A stretch of 54,903 nucleotides of DNA from Desulfovirgula thermocuniculi DSM 16036 (GCF_000429345.1 NZ_AUBR01000018.1:1-54903); one strand, 5' to 3'. Shown: positions 8,591-18,639, counted from the first letter of the stretch. The notes: generated by a model from the letters alone, not told the origin. Made by a program: numbers and translations.

Positions 8591-8791
8591 GTGATGGGCA
8601 AAATGAAACGGCGCGAAAGGAACCTCGAGCAGGCGGCCAGGCTGGTGGGCGGCACCGTGCTGGCCCTTTTGGCCAAAAACGCCGGCCTGCGGGTGCTGGG
8701 AGCCGGCGTGGCCCTTTCCGGCCTCTTGCGGGGTGGCCTGAAGGGATTGGGCGGCCTGCGCAGGTGGAAGAGAAGAAGGCGCCTCCTGTAG
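8591..8791 (+). CDS. Small basic membrane-associated protein, unknown function
   Basis: 66 residues, or 62 if translation starts at the ATG at 8603. Arg/Lys-rich ends flank one hydrophobic, Gly/Ala-rich stretch (LVGGTVLALLAKNAGLRVLG and following), which could be one membrane helix or an amphipathic segment. GGGGGTG precedes the start. A GC hairpin ending in CTTTG follows. It lies between the acyl-CoA cluster and a YvlD-like membrane protein. I do not recognise the family. Confidence 0.5.
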   Translation: MMGKMKRRERNLEQAARLVGGTVLALLAKNAGLRVLGAGVALSGLLRGGLKGLGGLRRWKRRRRLL

Positions 8792-8804
8792 GGGACGGGC
8801 GGGG

Positions 8805-8829
8805 GCCGGGAGTCTACCCGGCTCCCTTT
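8805..8829 (+). terminator. Weak terminator after the small membrane protein gene
   Basis: GCCGGG-agtcta-CCCGGC hairpin followed by TCCCTTTG, 14 bases after the stop of the small basic protein gene. The T-run is short. Confidence 0.45.
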
Positions 8830-8831
8830 GC

Positions 8832-8875
8832 TTTGGCACGGCCCCCTTGGATTTTTTAGTATAAGCCGTGCCAAA
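8832..8875 (+). repeat. 11-bp inverted repeat around a candidate promoter
   Basis: TTTGGCACGGC (8832-8842) and GCCGTGCCAAA (8865-8875) are perfect inverted copies with 22 bases between them. TTGGCA (8834-8839), a 17-base gap and TAGTAT (8857-8862) could be a sigma-A promoter lying inside the repeat, so the arms could be operator half-sites for the gene at 8917. A transcript hairpin is the alternative reading. Confidence 0.5.
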
Positions 8876-8916
8876 AATGTGAAAGCTAAGCTTTGAGGGA
8901 AGGAGGTGAAGTCCAG

Positions 8917-9264
8917 GTGAATACGGCCAACTGGCTAGGAGTGCTGATACGCTTTGTGGTTTCGGCACTGGTGCTCATGGTGGTCAGCTGGCTTTCCCCG
9001 GGCTTTGTGGTGCGCGGGGGCTTTGTGGGGGCGTTAATTGCCGCCGTGGTTATAGCCGTGCTTGGCTACGTTGTGGAGGCCCTGCTGGGTGAGCGGGTTT
9101 CCCCTCATAGCCGTGGCCTGGTCGGCTTCATTACCGCCGCCGTGGTCATTTACCTGGCCCAGTTCATCATCCCCAACCTGCTCAGCGTCAACATTGTAGG
9201 CGCCCTCATTGCCGCCTTCATCATTGGACTCATAGATGCCGTGGTGCCTACCGTGTTGCGCTAG
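8917..9264 (+). CDS. YvlD-like (phage holin 4_2 family) membrane protein
   Basis: 115 residues, almost wholly hydrophobic, with about four membrane helices; the ending IGLIDAVVPTVLR and the internal repeat GALIAA are like the YvlD / holin_4_2 family. These are small bacterial inner-membrane proteins of uncertain function, some linked to envelope stress. GTG 8917 is chosen with GGAGGTGAAG about 8 bases upstream. It lies between the inverted-repeat promoter and spoIIP. Confidence 0.7.
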   Translation: MNTANWLGVLIRFVVSALVLMVVSWLSPGFVVRGGFVGALIAAVVIAVLGYVVEALLGERVSPHSRGLVGFITAAVVIYLAQFIIPNLLSVNIVGALIAAFIIGLIDAVVPTVLR

Positions 9265-9283
9265 CAGGGCCCTTCATAGGATT

Positions 9284-9326
9284 CCCCTCCCGGGCATATG
9301 TATGGTAAGGGGCAGCCGGGGAGGGG
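9284..9326 (+). promoter_or_regulatory. Hairpin that could mask the spoIIP ribosome-binding site
   Basis: CCCCTCCCGG (9284-9293) can pair with CCGGGGAGGGG (9316-9326) with one bulged G. The 3' arm contains the GGAGGGG SD of spoIIP, so folding would hide it. The 22-base loop makes it modest in strength. Confidence 0.35.
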
Positions 9327-9333
9327 TATTTTA

Positions 9334-10344
9334 ATGCACCGGGTTTTTTACCGCTACCGCTTGCGCTCGCGTCTGTTTTGGACAAGGCTCGCCCGCAGTA
9401 TGTCCCTGTGGCGGCTGGCGGCTGCCGTAATGGCCATCTGCGCGGGCCTCTTGTTTTTCCCGGAACGCCTGCTCTTTTTAAAAGGCGATCTCCTGTGGCT
9501 CCTGCGGGTGGCCATGCCGGCTTTTGCTTTCCAGGAGGAGCAGGAGGGAGCAGGTAACCTTTTGGGGAAAAGCATTTGGCGGGCCGTTCCCCTTGGCGAC
9601 CCCCGCGGGTTCCTTTCGCTGCAAAACGCCCTCTTTTCCCTTATAAAGGAAGAGAACGGGATGCCCGGGGAGAGCGCTCCTCCTGTATCCCCTCCCGTGC
9701 AGCAGCCCAAAGGTTGCCTGGTGGCCGTCTACCACACCCACACCGGGGAAACCTACCAGCTCAGCGACGGGGTGCCCCGCCTGGATGGGAAAGAAGGGGG
9801 GGTGGTGAGAGCCGGGGAGGCGCTGTGCCGGGAGCTGGAGCAAAAATACGGCATACCCACCCTGCACATAAAGAAAATCCACGACCGGGATTACGGGCAG
9901 TCTTACCTGGAGTCGGAAAAGACCGTCAGGCAGGTCCTGGCGGAACACCCCGAGGTGGAGGTGCTCCTGGACGTTCACCGGGATGCGGGTAAGCCCCGGG
10001 AGGACTGTGTGGTTAAGGTAAACGGCAAAAATGTGGCTACCGTGCTGATAGTGGTGGGTTCGGATGCCCGCGCTGCCTTTCCCACCTGGCGGCAAAACGA
10101 GCAGTTTGCCCAGTTGCTGGCGGCGGCCTTAAACAAGAAGTACCCCGGCTTCTGCCAGGGAGTGCGGGTTAAGGAAGGACGCTACAACCAGTTCCTGCAC
10201 CCCCGGGCCCTGCTGGTGGAGATCGGCAGCACCAACAACACCCTGGAAGAGGCGGTGGAAGCGGCCAGGCTTTTGGCCGACGTGATGGGGGAAGTGGTCA
10301 AGGAGCTTGTGCAGGCCGGGGGTACCCCGCCCGGGACGCTTTAA
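9334..10344 (+). CDS. spoIIP: Stage II sporulation protein P
   Basis: 336 residues with an N-terminal membrane anchor (about 30-55) and an exported amidase domain. YHTHTGETYQ and LLDVHRDAG carry the metal-binding His/Asp residues of the SpoIIP family, and LVEIGSTNNTLEEA is the usual C-terminal motif. SpoIIP is the peptidoglycan amidase/endopeptidase that works with SpoIID and SpoIIM in septal thinning and engulfment, so it marks an endospore former. ATG 9334 follows GGAGGGG; an earlier ATG at 9298 lies in the leader hairpin. Confidence 0.93.
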   Translation: MHRVFYRYRLRSRLFWTRLARSMSLWRLAAAVMAICAGLLFFPERLLFLKGDLLWLLRVAMPAFAFQEEQEGAGNLLGKSIWRAVPLGDPRGFLSLQNALFSLIKEENGMPGESAPPVSPPVQQPKGCLVAVYHTHTGETYQLSDGVPRLDGKEGGVVRAGEALCRELEQKYGIPTLHIKKIHDRDYGQSYLESEKTVRQVLAEHPEVEVLLDVHRDAGKPREDCVVKVNGKNVATVLIVVGSDARAAFPTWRQNEQFAQLLAAALNKKYPGFCQGVRVKEGRYNQFLHPRALLVEIGSTNNTLEEAVEAARLLADVMGEVVKELVQAGGTPPGTL

Positions 10345-10362
10345 ACTTGGGACGGCAGGTGC

Positions 10363-10407
10363 TGCCCTCCCGCTTTCCGGAAAGCTCCCTTTTCAGCACC
10401 CCAGTTT
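10363..10407 (+). terminator. Possible spoIIP terminator
   Basis: Nested hairpins follow spoIIP: an outer GGTGCTG / CAGCACC stem and an inner perfect palindrome GCTTTCCGGAAAGC (10372-10385) followed by TCCCTTTT. The stem and T-run are weak and the region overlaps the lepA promoter. Confidence 0.35.
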
Positions 10408-10418
10408 GATGCTATAAT
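10390..10418 (+). promoter_or_regulatory. lepA promoter
   Basis: TTTTCA (10390-10395), a 17-base spacer and a perfect TATAAT (10413-10418). Transcription would begin near 10425, which rules out the in-frame ATG at 10417 and supports the ATG at 10450 as the lepA start. Confidence 0.65.
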
Positions 10419-10449
10419 GAAACGCGCAGGTAAGCGGACGGTGGTAGGG

Positions 10450-12252
10450 ATGAAAAGGGAGCTGATTCGCAACTTCTGCATCATTGCTCATATAGATCAC
10501 GGCAAATCCACTTTGGCCGACCGCCTCCTGGAGTTCACCGGCGCCATCAGTCCCCGCGAGATGGTGGAGCAGGTCCTGGACCAGATGGACCTCGAGCGGG
10601 AGCGGGGCATTACCATTAAGGCCCAGGCCGTGCGGCTCACTTACCGGGCCGACGACGGGCTGGAGTACCAGCTCAACCTCATTGACACTCCCGGCCACGT
10701 AGACTTTTCTTACGAGGTTTCCCGCAGCCTGGCCGCCTGTGAGGGTGCCCTGCTGGTGGTGGATGCCGTGCAGGGCATTGAGGCCCAGACATTGGCCAAC
10801 GTTTACATGGCCATTGATCATAACCTGGAAATCATACCGGTTATTAATAAGATTGATCTGCCCAACGCCGACCCGGAGAGGGTGAAAAAGGAGATCGAGG
10901 AGGTTATCGGGCTCGACGCCTCCGAAGCCCTGCTGGTTTCGGCGAAGCTAGGGATCGGCATTAAGGAACTGCTGGAGGCCATTGTGCGGCGCATCCCGCC
11001 TCCCGGCGGGGATCCCGCCGCGCCGTTGCGGGCGCTCATCTTTGATTCCCACTACGACCCCTACAAGGGCGTCATTGCCTATGTCAAGGTGGTGGACGGC
11101 TCCCTGCGGGAGGGGATGGGCATTAGGCTCATGTCCACCGGCAAGGAGTTTTTGGTCAGCGAGGTGGGCATTTTTAAGCCGGCCATGACCCCGGTGGGCA
11201 GGCTGGAAACCGGCCAGGTGGGTTATGTGGCGGCGGGAATAAAAAATGTGCGCGACACGCGGGTGGGGGACACCATTACGGAGGCCGCGCGCCCCGCTGC
11301 CGTTCCCCTGCCCGGCTACCGGCAGGTCAAGCCCATGGTCTTTTGCGGCCTCTATCCCGTGGATACCGGGGACTACGAAGACCTCAGAGAGGCCCTGGAA
11401 AAGCTAAAGCTCAACGATGCCTCCCTGGTCTACGAGCCGGAGACTTCTGAGGCCCTGGGCATGGGCTTTCGCTGCGGTTTTCTCGGGCTTTTGCACATGG
11501 AAATCATCCAGGAGCGCCTGGAGCGGGAGTACAACCTCAACCTCATCACCACCGCCCCAAACGTGGTTTACCGCATCGTGACCACCGCCGGCGAAGAGCT
11601 CTATATTGATAACCCCACCAAGATGCCGCCGCCGTCCAAAATTGCCAGGATGGAAGAGCCCTACGTGACGGCGACCATCATGATGCCCAAGGATTACGTG
11701 GGAACGGTAATGGAGCTGGCCCAGGAAAGGCGGGGCAGCTTTAAGCACATGGAATATATGGGGGAAAACCGCGTCATGCTGGTTTATGAACTCCCTCTGG
11801 CGGAAATCATCTTTGACTTTTTCGACCAGCTCAAGTCGCGCACGCGCGGTTACGCTTCCCTGGACTACGAATTTCTGGGTTACCGCGAGAGCGACCTGGT
11901 CAAGTTGGACATCCTCATTAACGGCGAACCGGTGGACGCCCTGACCTGCATTGTGCACCGCGACAAGGCTTATTACCGCGGGCGCCAGCTGGTGGAAAGG
12001 CTGCGGGAACTCATCCCGCGCCAGCTCTTTGACGTGCCCGTGCAGGCGGCCATCGGCAGCCGCGTCATTGCCCGCGAAACCATCAAGGCCCGCCGCAAGG
12101 ACGTCCTGGCCAAGTGCTACGGCGGTGACGTGACGAGAAAGAAAAAGCTTCTGGAAAAGCAAAAGGAAGGCAAAAAGCGCCTCAAGCAAATCGGCCACGT
12201 GGAAATACCCCAGGAGGCTTTTATGGCCGTCTTGAGCATAGACAGGAAGTAA
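10450..12252 (+). CDS. lepA: Elongation factor 4 (LepA)
   Basis: 600 residues, the standard LepA length. G1 AHIDHGKST near the N-terminus, G3 DTPGH, G4 NKID; then domain II, domain III and the LepA C-terminal domain ending VLSIDRK. It is a ribosomal GTPase that acts on the 70S ribosome (back-translocation or a role in initiation/biogenesis). Its own promoter is at 10390; hemW follows after 22 bases, an arrangement common in Firmicutes. Confidence 0.97.
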   Translation: MKRELIRNFCIIAHIDHGKSTLADRLLEFTGAISPREMVEQVLDQMDLERERGITIKAQAVRLTYRADDGLEYQLNLIDTPGHVDFSYEVSRSLAACEGALLVVDAVQGIEAQTLANVYMAIDHNLEIIPVINKIDLPNADPERVKKEIEEVIGLDASEALLVSAKLGIGIKELLEAIVRRIPPPGGDPAAPLRALIFDSHYDPYKGVIAYVKVVDGSLREGMGIRLMSTGKEFLVSEVGIFKPAMTPVGRLETGQVGYVAAGIKNVRDTRVGDTITEAARPAAVPLPGYRQVKPMVFCGLYPVDTGDYEDLREALEKLKLNDASLVYEPETSEALGMGFRCGFLGLLHMEIIQERLEREYNLNLITTAPNVVYRIVTTAGEELYIDNPTKMPPPSKIARMEEPYVTATIMMPKDYVGTVMELAQERRGSFKHMEYMGENRVMLVYELPLAEIIFDFFDQLKSRTRGYASLDYEFLGYRESDLVKLDILINGEPVDALTCIVHRDKAYYRGRQLVERLRELIPRQLFDVPVQAAIGSRVIARETIKARRKDVLAKCYGGDVTRKKKLLEKQKEGKKRLKQIGHVEIPQEAFMAVLSIDRK

Positions 12253-12274
12253 GAGGGTTTGTGGGGGAAAAAGC

Positions 12275-13417
12275 GTGGCCATCAGCCTTTACGTTCACGT
12301 GCCTTTTTGCCTTCAAAAGTGTGCCTACTGCAACTTTGTCTCCTATCCCCTGGAAGAAGAAACGGCGCGGCGCTACCGCGACTGCCTGCTAAAGGAAATG
12401 GCCCTTTGCGGTGAAGTGCTCGCTCCCCCGGAAAGGGAGCTGGCCACCGTCTACCTGGGCGGGGGGACACCTACCTGCCTGCCGGCGGGCCTCCTGGAGG
12501 ACATCCTGGAAGGCCTGCACCGGTATTTTGACTGGCCTTTGGGCATAGAGGCCACCGTGGAGGCCAACCCGGGCACGGTGGATGCGGCCAAGCTGAAAAT
12601 GCTCCGTGAGGCGGGGATAAACCGCCTCTCCCTGGGGGTGCAGTCCTGCCAGGATCATCACCTTGACCTCCTGGGTCGCCTGCACGGCTTCCGCCAGGCG
12701 GTTGAGGCGGTGCTCCTGGCCCGGCAGGTCGGCTTTAGCAACCTGAACGTTGACCTCATCTTTGCCCTTCCCGGCCAGACTCTTCCCGAGTGGCGGCGTT
12801 GCTTGGAGGAAATCCTGGCCCTGGCGCCGGAACACATCTCCGCATATTCCCTCGAGGTGGAAGAGGGTACACCGCTGGCCCGGAGGATACAGGGGGGCGG
12901 GCTGGCTCCCTGTGAGGAAGAGACGGAACTGGCCATGTACCTGGAGGCCATAGCCTTTTTAAAGGAAAACGGGTACGAACATTACGAAATTTCCAACTTT
13001 GCCCGCCCCGGCTTTCGCTGCCGCCACAACCTGGCCTACTGGGAACACCGTCCCTACCTCGGGCTGGGGCCGGCGGCCCATTCCTTCCTGGATCGCCGGC
13101 GCCGGGCCAATGTGTGCTCGCTGGAGGAATACTGCGCGCGCCTGGAGGCCGGTGAGCTGCCTGCCGGCGAAGAAGAGGAGCTTTCAGAAGAAGCCCTTAT
13201 GGGGGAGGCTATGTTTCTGGGCCTGCGCCTCTTAGAGGGGGTAAGTTTAGAGGGCTTTGCCCGGCGCTTCGGGAAAAACCCCCTGGAAGTGTTTGCGCCG
13301 CAGATTGCCTCCCTTTGCCGCCGGGGCCTTCTGGAAATAAGTTCCGGTCACTTACGCTTAACTTCCAGGGGCCTGCCCCTGGCCAACATGGTTTTCCGCG
13401 AGTTCATCTTGCCTTGA
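12275..13417 (+). CDS. hemW: Radical SAM heme chaperone HemW
   Basis: 380 residues. The radical SAM cluster is Cys12, Cys16, Cys19 in PFCLQKCAYCNF, preceded by SLYVHVPF as in HemW and oxygen-independent coproporphyrinogen oxidase relatives; YLGGGTPTCL and GVQSCQDHHLDLLGR are also present. The C-x3-C-xx-C pattern without a further Cys favours HemW (heme insertion into respiratory enzymes) over HemN. GTG start with GGGGGAA upstream. It sits in the usual Firmicute order lepA-hemW-hrcA. Its stop codon overlaps the -35 box of the hrcA promoter. Confidence 0.92.
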   Translation: MAISLYVHVPFCLQKCAYCNFVSYPLEEETARRYRDCLLKEMALCGEVLAPPERELATVYLGGGTPTCLPAGLLEDILEGLHRYFDWPLGIEATVEANPGTVDAAKLKMLREAGINRLSLGVQSCQDHHLDLLGRLHGFRQAVEAVLLARQVGFSNLNVDLIFALPGQTLPEWRRCLEEILALAPEHISAYSLEVEEGTPLARRIQGGGLAPCEEETELAMYLEAIAFLKENGYEHYEISNFARPGFRCRHNLAYWEHRPYLGLGPAAHSFLDRRRRANVCSLEEYCARLEAGELPAGEEEELSEEALMGEAMFLGLRLLEGVSLEGFARRFGKNPLEVFAPQIASLCRRGLLEISSGHLRLTSRGLPLANMVFREFILP

Positions 13418-13442
13418 CAAATATTTTTGCCGGTGCTATTTT
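13414..13442 (+). promoter_or_regulatory. Heat-shock operon promoter
   Basis: Perfect TTGACA (13414-13419), 17-base spacer and TATTTT (13437-13442), a sigma-A promoter starting transcription just before the CIRCE element. The -35 box includes the hemW stop codon. Confidence 0.8.
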
Positions 13443-13458
13443 TATCAATAAGGATCGC

Positions 13459-13485
13459 TTAGCACTCAACAGGTGAGAGTGCTAA
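13459..13485 (+). promoter_or_regulatory. CIRCE operator (HrcA binding site)
   Basis: Exact CIRCE consensus: TTAGCACTC, nine bases, GAGTGCTAA. It lies between the promoter and the hrcA start, so HrcA represses its own gene and, through the operon, the chaperonin, grpE, dnaK and dnaJ; heat or unfolded proteins relieve it. Confidence 0.97.
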
Positions 13486-13502
13486 CAAGGGAAGGAACGG
13501 CC

Positions 13503-14537
13503 ATGAGAATGGACCCCCGCAAGCAAAATATTCTGCTGGCCATAATTACCGATTACATTGCCACCGCCGAGCCCGTAGGGTCCCGTACCATCGCGCGCAA
13601 GTACCGCCTGGGCATCAGCCCGGCCACCATCAGGAACGAGATGGCCGACCTGGAGGAAATGGGCTATATCGAGCAGCCCCATACCTCTGCCGGGCGAATT
13701 CCTTCCGAAAGGGGATACCGCTACTACGTGGACTACCTCATGAAGCGCCAGGAGTTGACCCCTGAGGAGGAGGAGTTGGTCCGGCAAAGTTATCATCAAA
13801 AGGTACGGGATGTGGGCGAGGTCATCCAGCGCACCGGCCAGCTTCTCTCCCAGCTCACCCAGTATGCCGCCGTGGTGCTGCCCCCCAAGGCGGCTGCCAG
13901 TTGCTTCAAGCACATCCAGCTGGTGCAGATGGGTGCCGAGCAGGCCATGCTGGTGGCCATCATGGACAGCGGCGCCGTGCATCACCGGATCATCGATATC
14001 CCCAGCGGCATTACCGCCGCCGACCTGGAGGCCATCTCGGCGGTGCTCAACGCCAAGCTCCAGGGGCGCCCCATGGAGAGCATCAGGCTTACTCTGATAA
14101 AGGAAATTTACTTTGAGCTTTCCAAACAAAGGCGTATCCTGGAGCTGGTTATGGAGTTGCTGCACGATACGCTGGTGAGGGGTTCGGAGAACCGCGTTTA
14201 CCTCACCGGGCTGCTCAACATCCTCAACCAGCCCGAGTTCCGCCATGTGGAGAAGGTCAAGACGCTGCTGAGCATTTTGGAGCAGGAGGACCTCCTGGGC
14301 AACCTGCTGGCCAGTGATGTGGGCAAGGAGGGCGTGACCGTCCGCATAGGGCGGGAAATCAGCTGCCAGCAAATGAGCGAGTGCAGTATGGTCGTGGCCA
14401 CCTACAGCTTTAAAGGCCGCCCCCTGGGCACTCTGGGTGTGCTGGGCCCCACGCGCATGGATTATGCCAAGGTGGTTACGGTGGTGGAGTGCCTGACCAA
14501 AAATCTTTCCCAGGCGCTGGAAAGAATACTCGGCTAA
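13503..14537 (+). CDS. hrcA: Heat-inducible transcription repressor HrcA
   Basis: 344 residues with an N-terminal winged helix ([26 protein letters not shown]-like region at 25-52, then [19 protein letters not shown]) and the GAF-like C-terminal domain ending [18 protein letters not shown]. It binds CIRCE, which is present 18 bases upstream of its ATG. The ATG at 13503 is chosen for the AAGGAA SD; an in-frame start inside CIRCE is rejected. Confidence 0.96.
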   Translation: MRMDPRKQNILLAIITDYIATAEPVGSRTIARKYRLGISPATIRNEMADLEEMGYIEQPHTSAGRIPSERGYRYYVDYLMKRQELTPEEEELVRQSYHQKVRDVGEVIQRTGQLLSQLTQYAAVVLPPKAAASCFKHIQLVQMGAEQAMLVAIMDSGAVHHRIIDIPSGITAADLEAISAVLNAKLQGRPMESIRLTLIKEIYFELSKQRRILELVMELLHDTLVRGSENRVYLTGLLNILNQPEFRHVEKVKTLLSILEQEDLLGNLLASDVGKEGVTVRIGREISCQQMSECSMVVATYSFKGRPLGTLGVLGPTRMDYAKVVTVVECLTKNLSQALERILG

Positions 14538-14557
14538 TTTTAAAGGGGGAGCACGCT

Positions 14558-16120
14558 TTGAGCTTAAAACAGCAGGCCTCAAGCGGCGCGGAGGTTAACG
14601 AAAAGCTGGCTGCCCTGGTCACCAACGCCAATGCCATCCGTGCCGTGGCTTCGGCAGTGGAGGGGACGTTGGGGCCCAAGGGACTGGATACCATGCTGGT
14701 GGATAAATTCGGCGAGGTGGTTATTACCAACGACGGGGTAACCATCCTCACCACCATGGAGGCCAATCACCCGGCGGCCCGCATGCTTATTAACATAGCC
14801 AAGGCCCAGGAAGAGGAGGTAGGGGACGGCACCACCACGGCTACCGTAATGGCCGGCGCCCTGGTAGGCGCCGGCGTTGAATTGGTGGCCCGGGGAGTTC
14901 CGGTGGCCCGGGTAATTGAGGGCATACGCGCGGGCGTGCGGCGGGGGCTGCAGGCCATGGAGGAAAGGGCCAGGCTGGTAGCGGACCTGCACGATCCCCT
15001 TCTCTACCGCGTGGCTTTAATTGCCGGACGGGGACAGGAGGACATTGCCAGGCTGGTGGTGGAAGCGGCCAGGATGATTGGCCGCGAAAAGCTCCTGGAC
15101 CGCAACTTTCGCTTTGCCGATACCGTGGTAGCCGAGGAAGGTGCGGAAAACCAGGTTTTCATGGGCGTCATTATTAACAAGGAGCCCATGAATCGTCAGA
15201 TGCCGAAAGAGCTGGAGAATGCCGCCGTGCTGATCATCGACGATGCCCTGGAGCCGGAAGAGCTGGAAGAAGAGGCGCTGGCCACCGAGGCCGGCTTTGC
15301 CCGCTATATGGAACTGCAGGAGCAGTTCCGTAAAAACGTGCAGAAGATCATCGACCTGGGGGTGGGGCTGGTCCTGGTGGACCGCGGCGTGGACGATATA
15401 GCGGAGGAGATGCTTACCGACGCCGGCATAATGGTCGTGCAGCGGGTGGCCAGCAAGGAGCTGCGGCGGGCCGCCGAGCACACGGGGGCCAGAATGATCA
15501 AGCGCACCGGGCTCAAAAAAAGCCCGGAGCAGATCCGGCAGTACCTGGGAACGTGCCGCCGGGTTTTTCATGATGAGAAGTTGGAGCAGGTGTGGGTCAT
15601 GGAGGGCGGCGGCAAGCCCATGGCCACCGTGCTGGTCGGGGCGGCTACGGCAGAAGTGGTGGGGGAAAGGGAGCGCATTGCCAAGGATGCCGCTTCCGCC
15701 GTCCAGGCGGCCCTGAAGGGCGGAGTGGTTCCCGGGGGAGGGGCCCTGGAAGTGGCCGTGGCCCGGGAAGTGGAAAAGATTAAGACTACCATGCGCGGCA
15801 TGTCCGTCTACGGCGTGGACTGCGTGGTGGAAGCCCTGAAGCGGCCCCTGGCCCAGATCGTGGCCAATGCCGGCTTTAATCCCCTGGAAAAGCTCGGCGA
15901 TGTGATGGCCGCCCAGGCGGAGACCGGCAACGAGGCCCTGGCCATAGACTGCGACACGGGGCAGGTGGCGGATATGTTTGAGCTGGGAGTGGTCGACCCG
16001 CTGCTGGTAAAGACGCACGCCTTTAAGGCAGCCGGTGAGATTGCCGAGGCCATCCTGCGCATAGATACCATTATTAAAAAGCGGGAAGAAAAGGAATCGG
16101 GCGAGGGTGAAAAGAGGTGA
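14558..16120 (+). CDS. Group III (thermosome-like) bacterial chaperonin
   Basis: 520-residue chaperonin that is not GroEL. Motifs [10 protein letters not shown] (38-47), NDGVTIL (58-64) and GDGTTT (89-94) are those of archaeal thermosome/CCT subunits, and [17 protein letters not shown] lies in the C-terminal equatorial domain; the GroEL Gly-Gly-Met tail is absent. Such archaeal-type chaperonins are known from a few Firmicutes such as Carboxydothermus, in the Hsp70 operon, and work without GroES. The TTG at 14558 has AGGGGGAG seven bases upstream. It lies between hrcA and grpE, so it should be controlled by HrcA/CIRCE and assist DnaKJ-GrpE. Confidence 0.93.
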   Translation: MSLKQQASSGAEVNEKLAALVTNANAIRAVASAVEGTLGPKGLDTMLVDKFGEVVITNDGVTILTTMEANHPAARMLINIAKAQEEEVGDGTTTATVMAGALVGAGVELVARGVPVARVIEGIRAGVRRGLQAMEERARLVADLHDPLLYRVALIAGRGQEDIARLVVEAARMIGREKLLDRNFRFADTVVAEEGAENQVFMGVIINKEPMNRQMPKELENAAVLIIDDALEPEELEEEALATEAGFARYMELQEQFRKNVQKIIDLGVGLVLVDRGVDDIAEEMLTDAGIMVVQRVASKELRRAAEHTGARMIKRTGLKKSPEQIRQYLGTCRRVFHDEKLEQVWVMEGGGKPMATVLVGAATAEVVGERERIAKDAASAVQAALKGGVVPGGGALEVAVAREVEKIKTTMRGMSVYGVDCVVEALKRPLAQIVANAGFNPLEKLGDVMAAQAETGNEALAIDCDTGQVADMFELGVVDPLLVKTHAFKAAGEIAEAILRIDTIIKKREEKESGEGEKR

Positions 16121-16125
16121 AGGGG

Positions 16126-16830
16126 ATGGAGGAGAGGAGAGAACTGCCGGTCCCTGAACCCGGGGCGGTGGGGGAAGAGGAAGCGGCCACCCGTGCTCCG
16201 GAGCCGGAGGAACCCGCCGCCCGTTCTCCGGCGGAACCTGCTGCCGGGCCGGAAGCAGAGCCGAAGCAGCCGCCAGCCGACCTGGCCGCACGGGTGGAAG
16301 AGCTGGAGAAGCGCCTGGCGGAACAGGCCGCCCTGGCGGAGGCCTATTTTCACCGGCTGGCCCGGGTGCAGGCGGACTTCGAGAATTTCCGCCGCCGCGT
16401 CAACCGCGAGCGGGAAGAATGGTTGAGGTACGCCTCCATGCCACTGGTGGAGGCCCTTTTACCGGTAATGGATAACTTTGAGCGCGCGCTGGCGGCTAAG
16501 GATGAGGACCCGGCCCAGGTGGTTGCCGGCATCGAGATGATTTACCGCCAGCTAAAGGAGATCCTGGAAAAAGAGGGCCTGGCGCCCGTGCCGGCGCTCA
16601 ACGAGCCTTTTGACCCGCAAAAGCACGAGGTTCTCATGCGGGAGGAAACGGATGCCTACCCCGATAACACGGTCATTGCGGAACTCCGCCGTGGCTACTA
16701 CTACAAGGACCGGTTGTTGCGACCGGCCCTGGTGAAGGTGGCCCGGGCGGTATCCCGGCCCGGCGCGGGTTTGGAGGCCGGGCAGGAAGACGGTCAAAAC
16801 AGCGGTAACGGTAAGGAGGTCGAAAACTAA
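16126..16830 (+). CDS. grpE: Nucleotide exchange factor GrpE
   Basis: 234 residues. A long, acidic, Pro/Ala/Glu-rich N-terminal tail (about 1-55) precedes the coiled coil (VEELEKRLAEQAALAEAYFHR region) and the beta domain with PFDPQKHEVLMREE and VIAELRRGYYYKDRLLRPALVKV. It releases ADP from DnaK. The ATG at 16126 is preferred because GAGGTG lies seven bases upstream; a GTG at 16117 sits in that SD. It abuts dnaK. Confidence 0.93.
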   Translation: MEERRELPVPEPGAVGEEEAATRAPEPEEPAARSPAEPAAGPEAEPKQPPADLAARVEELEKRLAEQAALAEAYFHRLARVQADFENFRRRVNREREEWLRYASMPLVEALLPVMDNFERALAAKDEDPAQVVAGIEMIYRQLKEILEKEGLAPVPALNEPFDPQKHEVLMREETDAYPDNTVIAELRRGYYYKDRLLRPALVKVARAVSRPGAGLEAGQEDGQNSGNGKEVEN

Positions 16831-18639
16831 ATGGGCAAGGTTATTGGGATAGATCTCGGCACCACCAACTCCTGCATGGCCATCATGGAAGGCGGCGAAG
16901 TGGTCGTCATACCCAACGCCGAAGGCGGGCGCACTACCCCCTCGGTGGTGGCCTTTACTAAAGACGGGGAGCGCCTGGTAGGACAGGCGGCCAAGCGCCA
17001 GGCCATCATCAACCCCGAACGCACGATCTTGTCCATCAAGCGGCACATGGGCTCCAATTACAAGGTAAGGATTGATGATAAGGAATATACTCCCCAGGAA
17101 ATTTCCGCCATGATCCTGCAAAAGCTCAAGGCCGATGCGGAGGCCTACCTGGGAGAGAAAATCGAAAAGGCGGTGATTACCGTCCCCGCCTACTTTACGG
17201 ACGCCCAGCGGCAGGCCACCAAGGATGCCGGGCGGATTGCCGGCCTGGAGGTACTGCGCATCATTAACGAGCCCACCGCCGCGGCCCTGGCCTACGGGCT
17301 GGATAAGGAAGAGGACCAGACCATCCTGGTCTACGACCTGGGCGGGGGCACTTTTGACGTCTCCATCTTGGAGCTGGGCGACGGCGTGTTTGAGGTTAAG
17401 GCCACCAGCGGGAACAACCGCCTGGGCGGCGACGATTTCGACCAGCGCATCATGGACTGGCTCATCGAGGAGTTCCGGCGGGAGACGGGCATAGACCTCC
17501 GGGGCGACCGCATGGCCATGCAGCGCTTGAAGGAGGCGGCGGAGAAGGCCAAAATAGAGCTTTCCAGCGTTACCACCACCACCATCAGCCTGCCCTTCAT
17601 TGCCGCCGACGCCAGCGGTCCCAAGCACCTGGAGAGGACCCTCACGCGGGCCAAGTTTGAGGAGCTTACCGCCGACCTGGTGGAGGCAACCATGGGGCCC
17701 GTGCGCCAGGCCCTGGCCGATGCCGGCCTGGAGCCGAAAGACATCCACAAGGTCCTCCTGGTGGGCGGCTCCACGCGCATCCCGGCGGTGCAGGAGGCCA
17801 TCCGCAGGTACCTGGGCAAGGAGCCTTACAAGGGCATCAACCCGGACGAGTGCGTGGCCATAGGGGCGGCCATTCAGGCGGCTGTGCTGGCCGGCGAGGT
17901 TAAGGACGTGCTCCTTCTGGACGTGACGCCCCTTTCCCTGGGCATTGAAACCTTAGGCGGCGTCTTTACGGTGATCATCCCGCGCAACACCACCATTCCC
18001 ACCTCCAAGAGCCAGATTTTCACCACCGCCGCCGACGGCCAGACCACGGTGGAGATCCACGTGCTGCAGGGAGAGCGCCCCATGGCCGCCGACAATAAGA
18101 GCCTGGGCCGCTTCCTGCTTACGGGGATTCCGCCGGCCCCGCGGGGTGTCCCGCAAATCGAGGTCAAGTTCGACATTGACGTTAACGGTATCGTGCACGT
18201 TTCGGCCAAGGACCTGGGGACGGGCAAGGAGCAGAGCATCACCATCAGCGGCAGCTCCCGCTTGTCGGAAGAGGAAATCCAGCGTATGATTAAAGAAGCG
18301 GAGAGGTTTGCCGAAGAGGACCGGCGCCGCAAGGAAGAGGCCGAGGTACGCAACCAGGCGGACAGCATGATTTACCAGGCCGAAAAGACCCTGCGGGAGC
18401 TGGGGGATAAGGCTGACCGCAGCAAGGCCGAAGAGGTCAGGTCGGCGGTGGAGAGGCTCAAAGAAGCCCTCAAGGGCAAGGACATGCAGGCCATTAAGGC
18501 CCGCATTGACGAGCTGACCAGGCCGCTGTACGAGCTTTCGGCCCTCCTTTACCAGCAAAAGGCCCAGGCAGGCGGCACGGGCGGCCCGCAGGGCGAAAAA
18601 GTGGTGGACGCCGATTACAGGATCAAGGACGACAAATAG
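16831..18639 (+). CDS. dnaK: Chaperone protein DnaK (Hsp70)
   Basis: 602 residues. Starts [14 protein letters not shown] (phosphate loop), has [26 protein letters not shown] and the substrate-binding domain [14 protein letters not shown], ending with a Gly-rich stretch and [11 protein letters not shown]. It is the ATP-dependent cytoplasmic chaperone, working with the GrpE and DnaJ encoded beside it. ATG start directly after the grpE stop, with AAGGAGG upstream inside grpE. Confidence 0.98.
   Translation: MGKVIGIDLGTTNSCMAIMEGGEVVVIPNAEGGRTTPSVVAFTKDGERLVGQAAKRQAIINPERTILSIKRHMGSNYKVRIDDKEYTPQEISAMILQKLKADAEAYLGEKIEKAVITVPAYFTDAQRQATKDAGRIAGLEVLRIINEPTAAALAYGLDKEEDQTILVYDLGGGTFDVSILELGDGVFEVKATSGNNRLGGDDFDQRIMDWLIEEFRRETGIDLRGDRMAMQRLKEAAEKAKIELSSVTTTTISLPFIAADASGPKHLERTLTRAKFEELTADLVEATMGPVRQALADAGLEPKDIHKVLLVGGSTRIPAVQEAIRRYLGKEPYKGINPDECVAIGAAIQAAVLAGEVKDVLLLDVTPLSLGIETLGGVFTVIIPRNTTIPTSKSQIFTTAADGQTTVEIHVLQGERPMAADNKSLGRFLLTGIPPAPRGVPQIEVKFDIDVNGIVHVSAKDLGTGKEQSITISGSSRLSEEEIQRMIKEAERFAEEDRRRKEEAEVRNQADSMIYQAEKTLRELGDKADRSKAEEVRSAVERLKEALKGKDMQAIKARIDELTRPLYELSALLYQQKAQAGGTGGPQGEKVVDADYRIKDDK

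Noticed and set aside
8834-8852. Sigma-54 promoter suggested by TTGGCACG
   Set aside because: The -12 element does not fall at the required spacing (TTGG is two bases too far), and no sigma-54 activator is nearby; an inverted repeat explains the motif.
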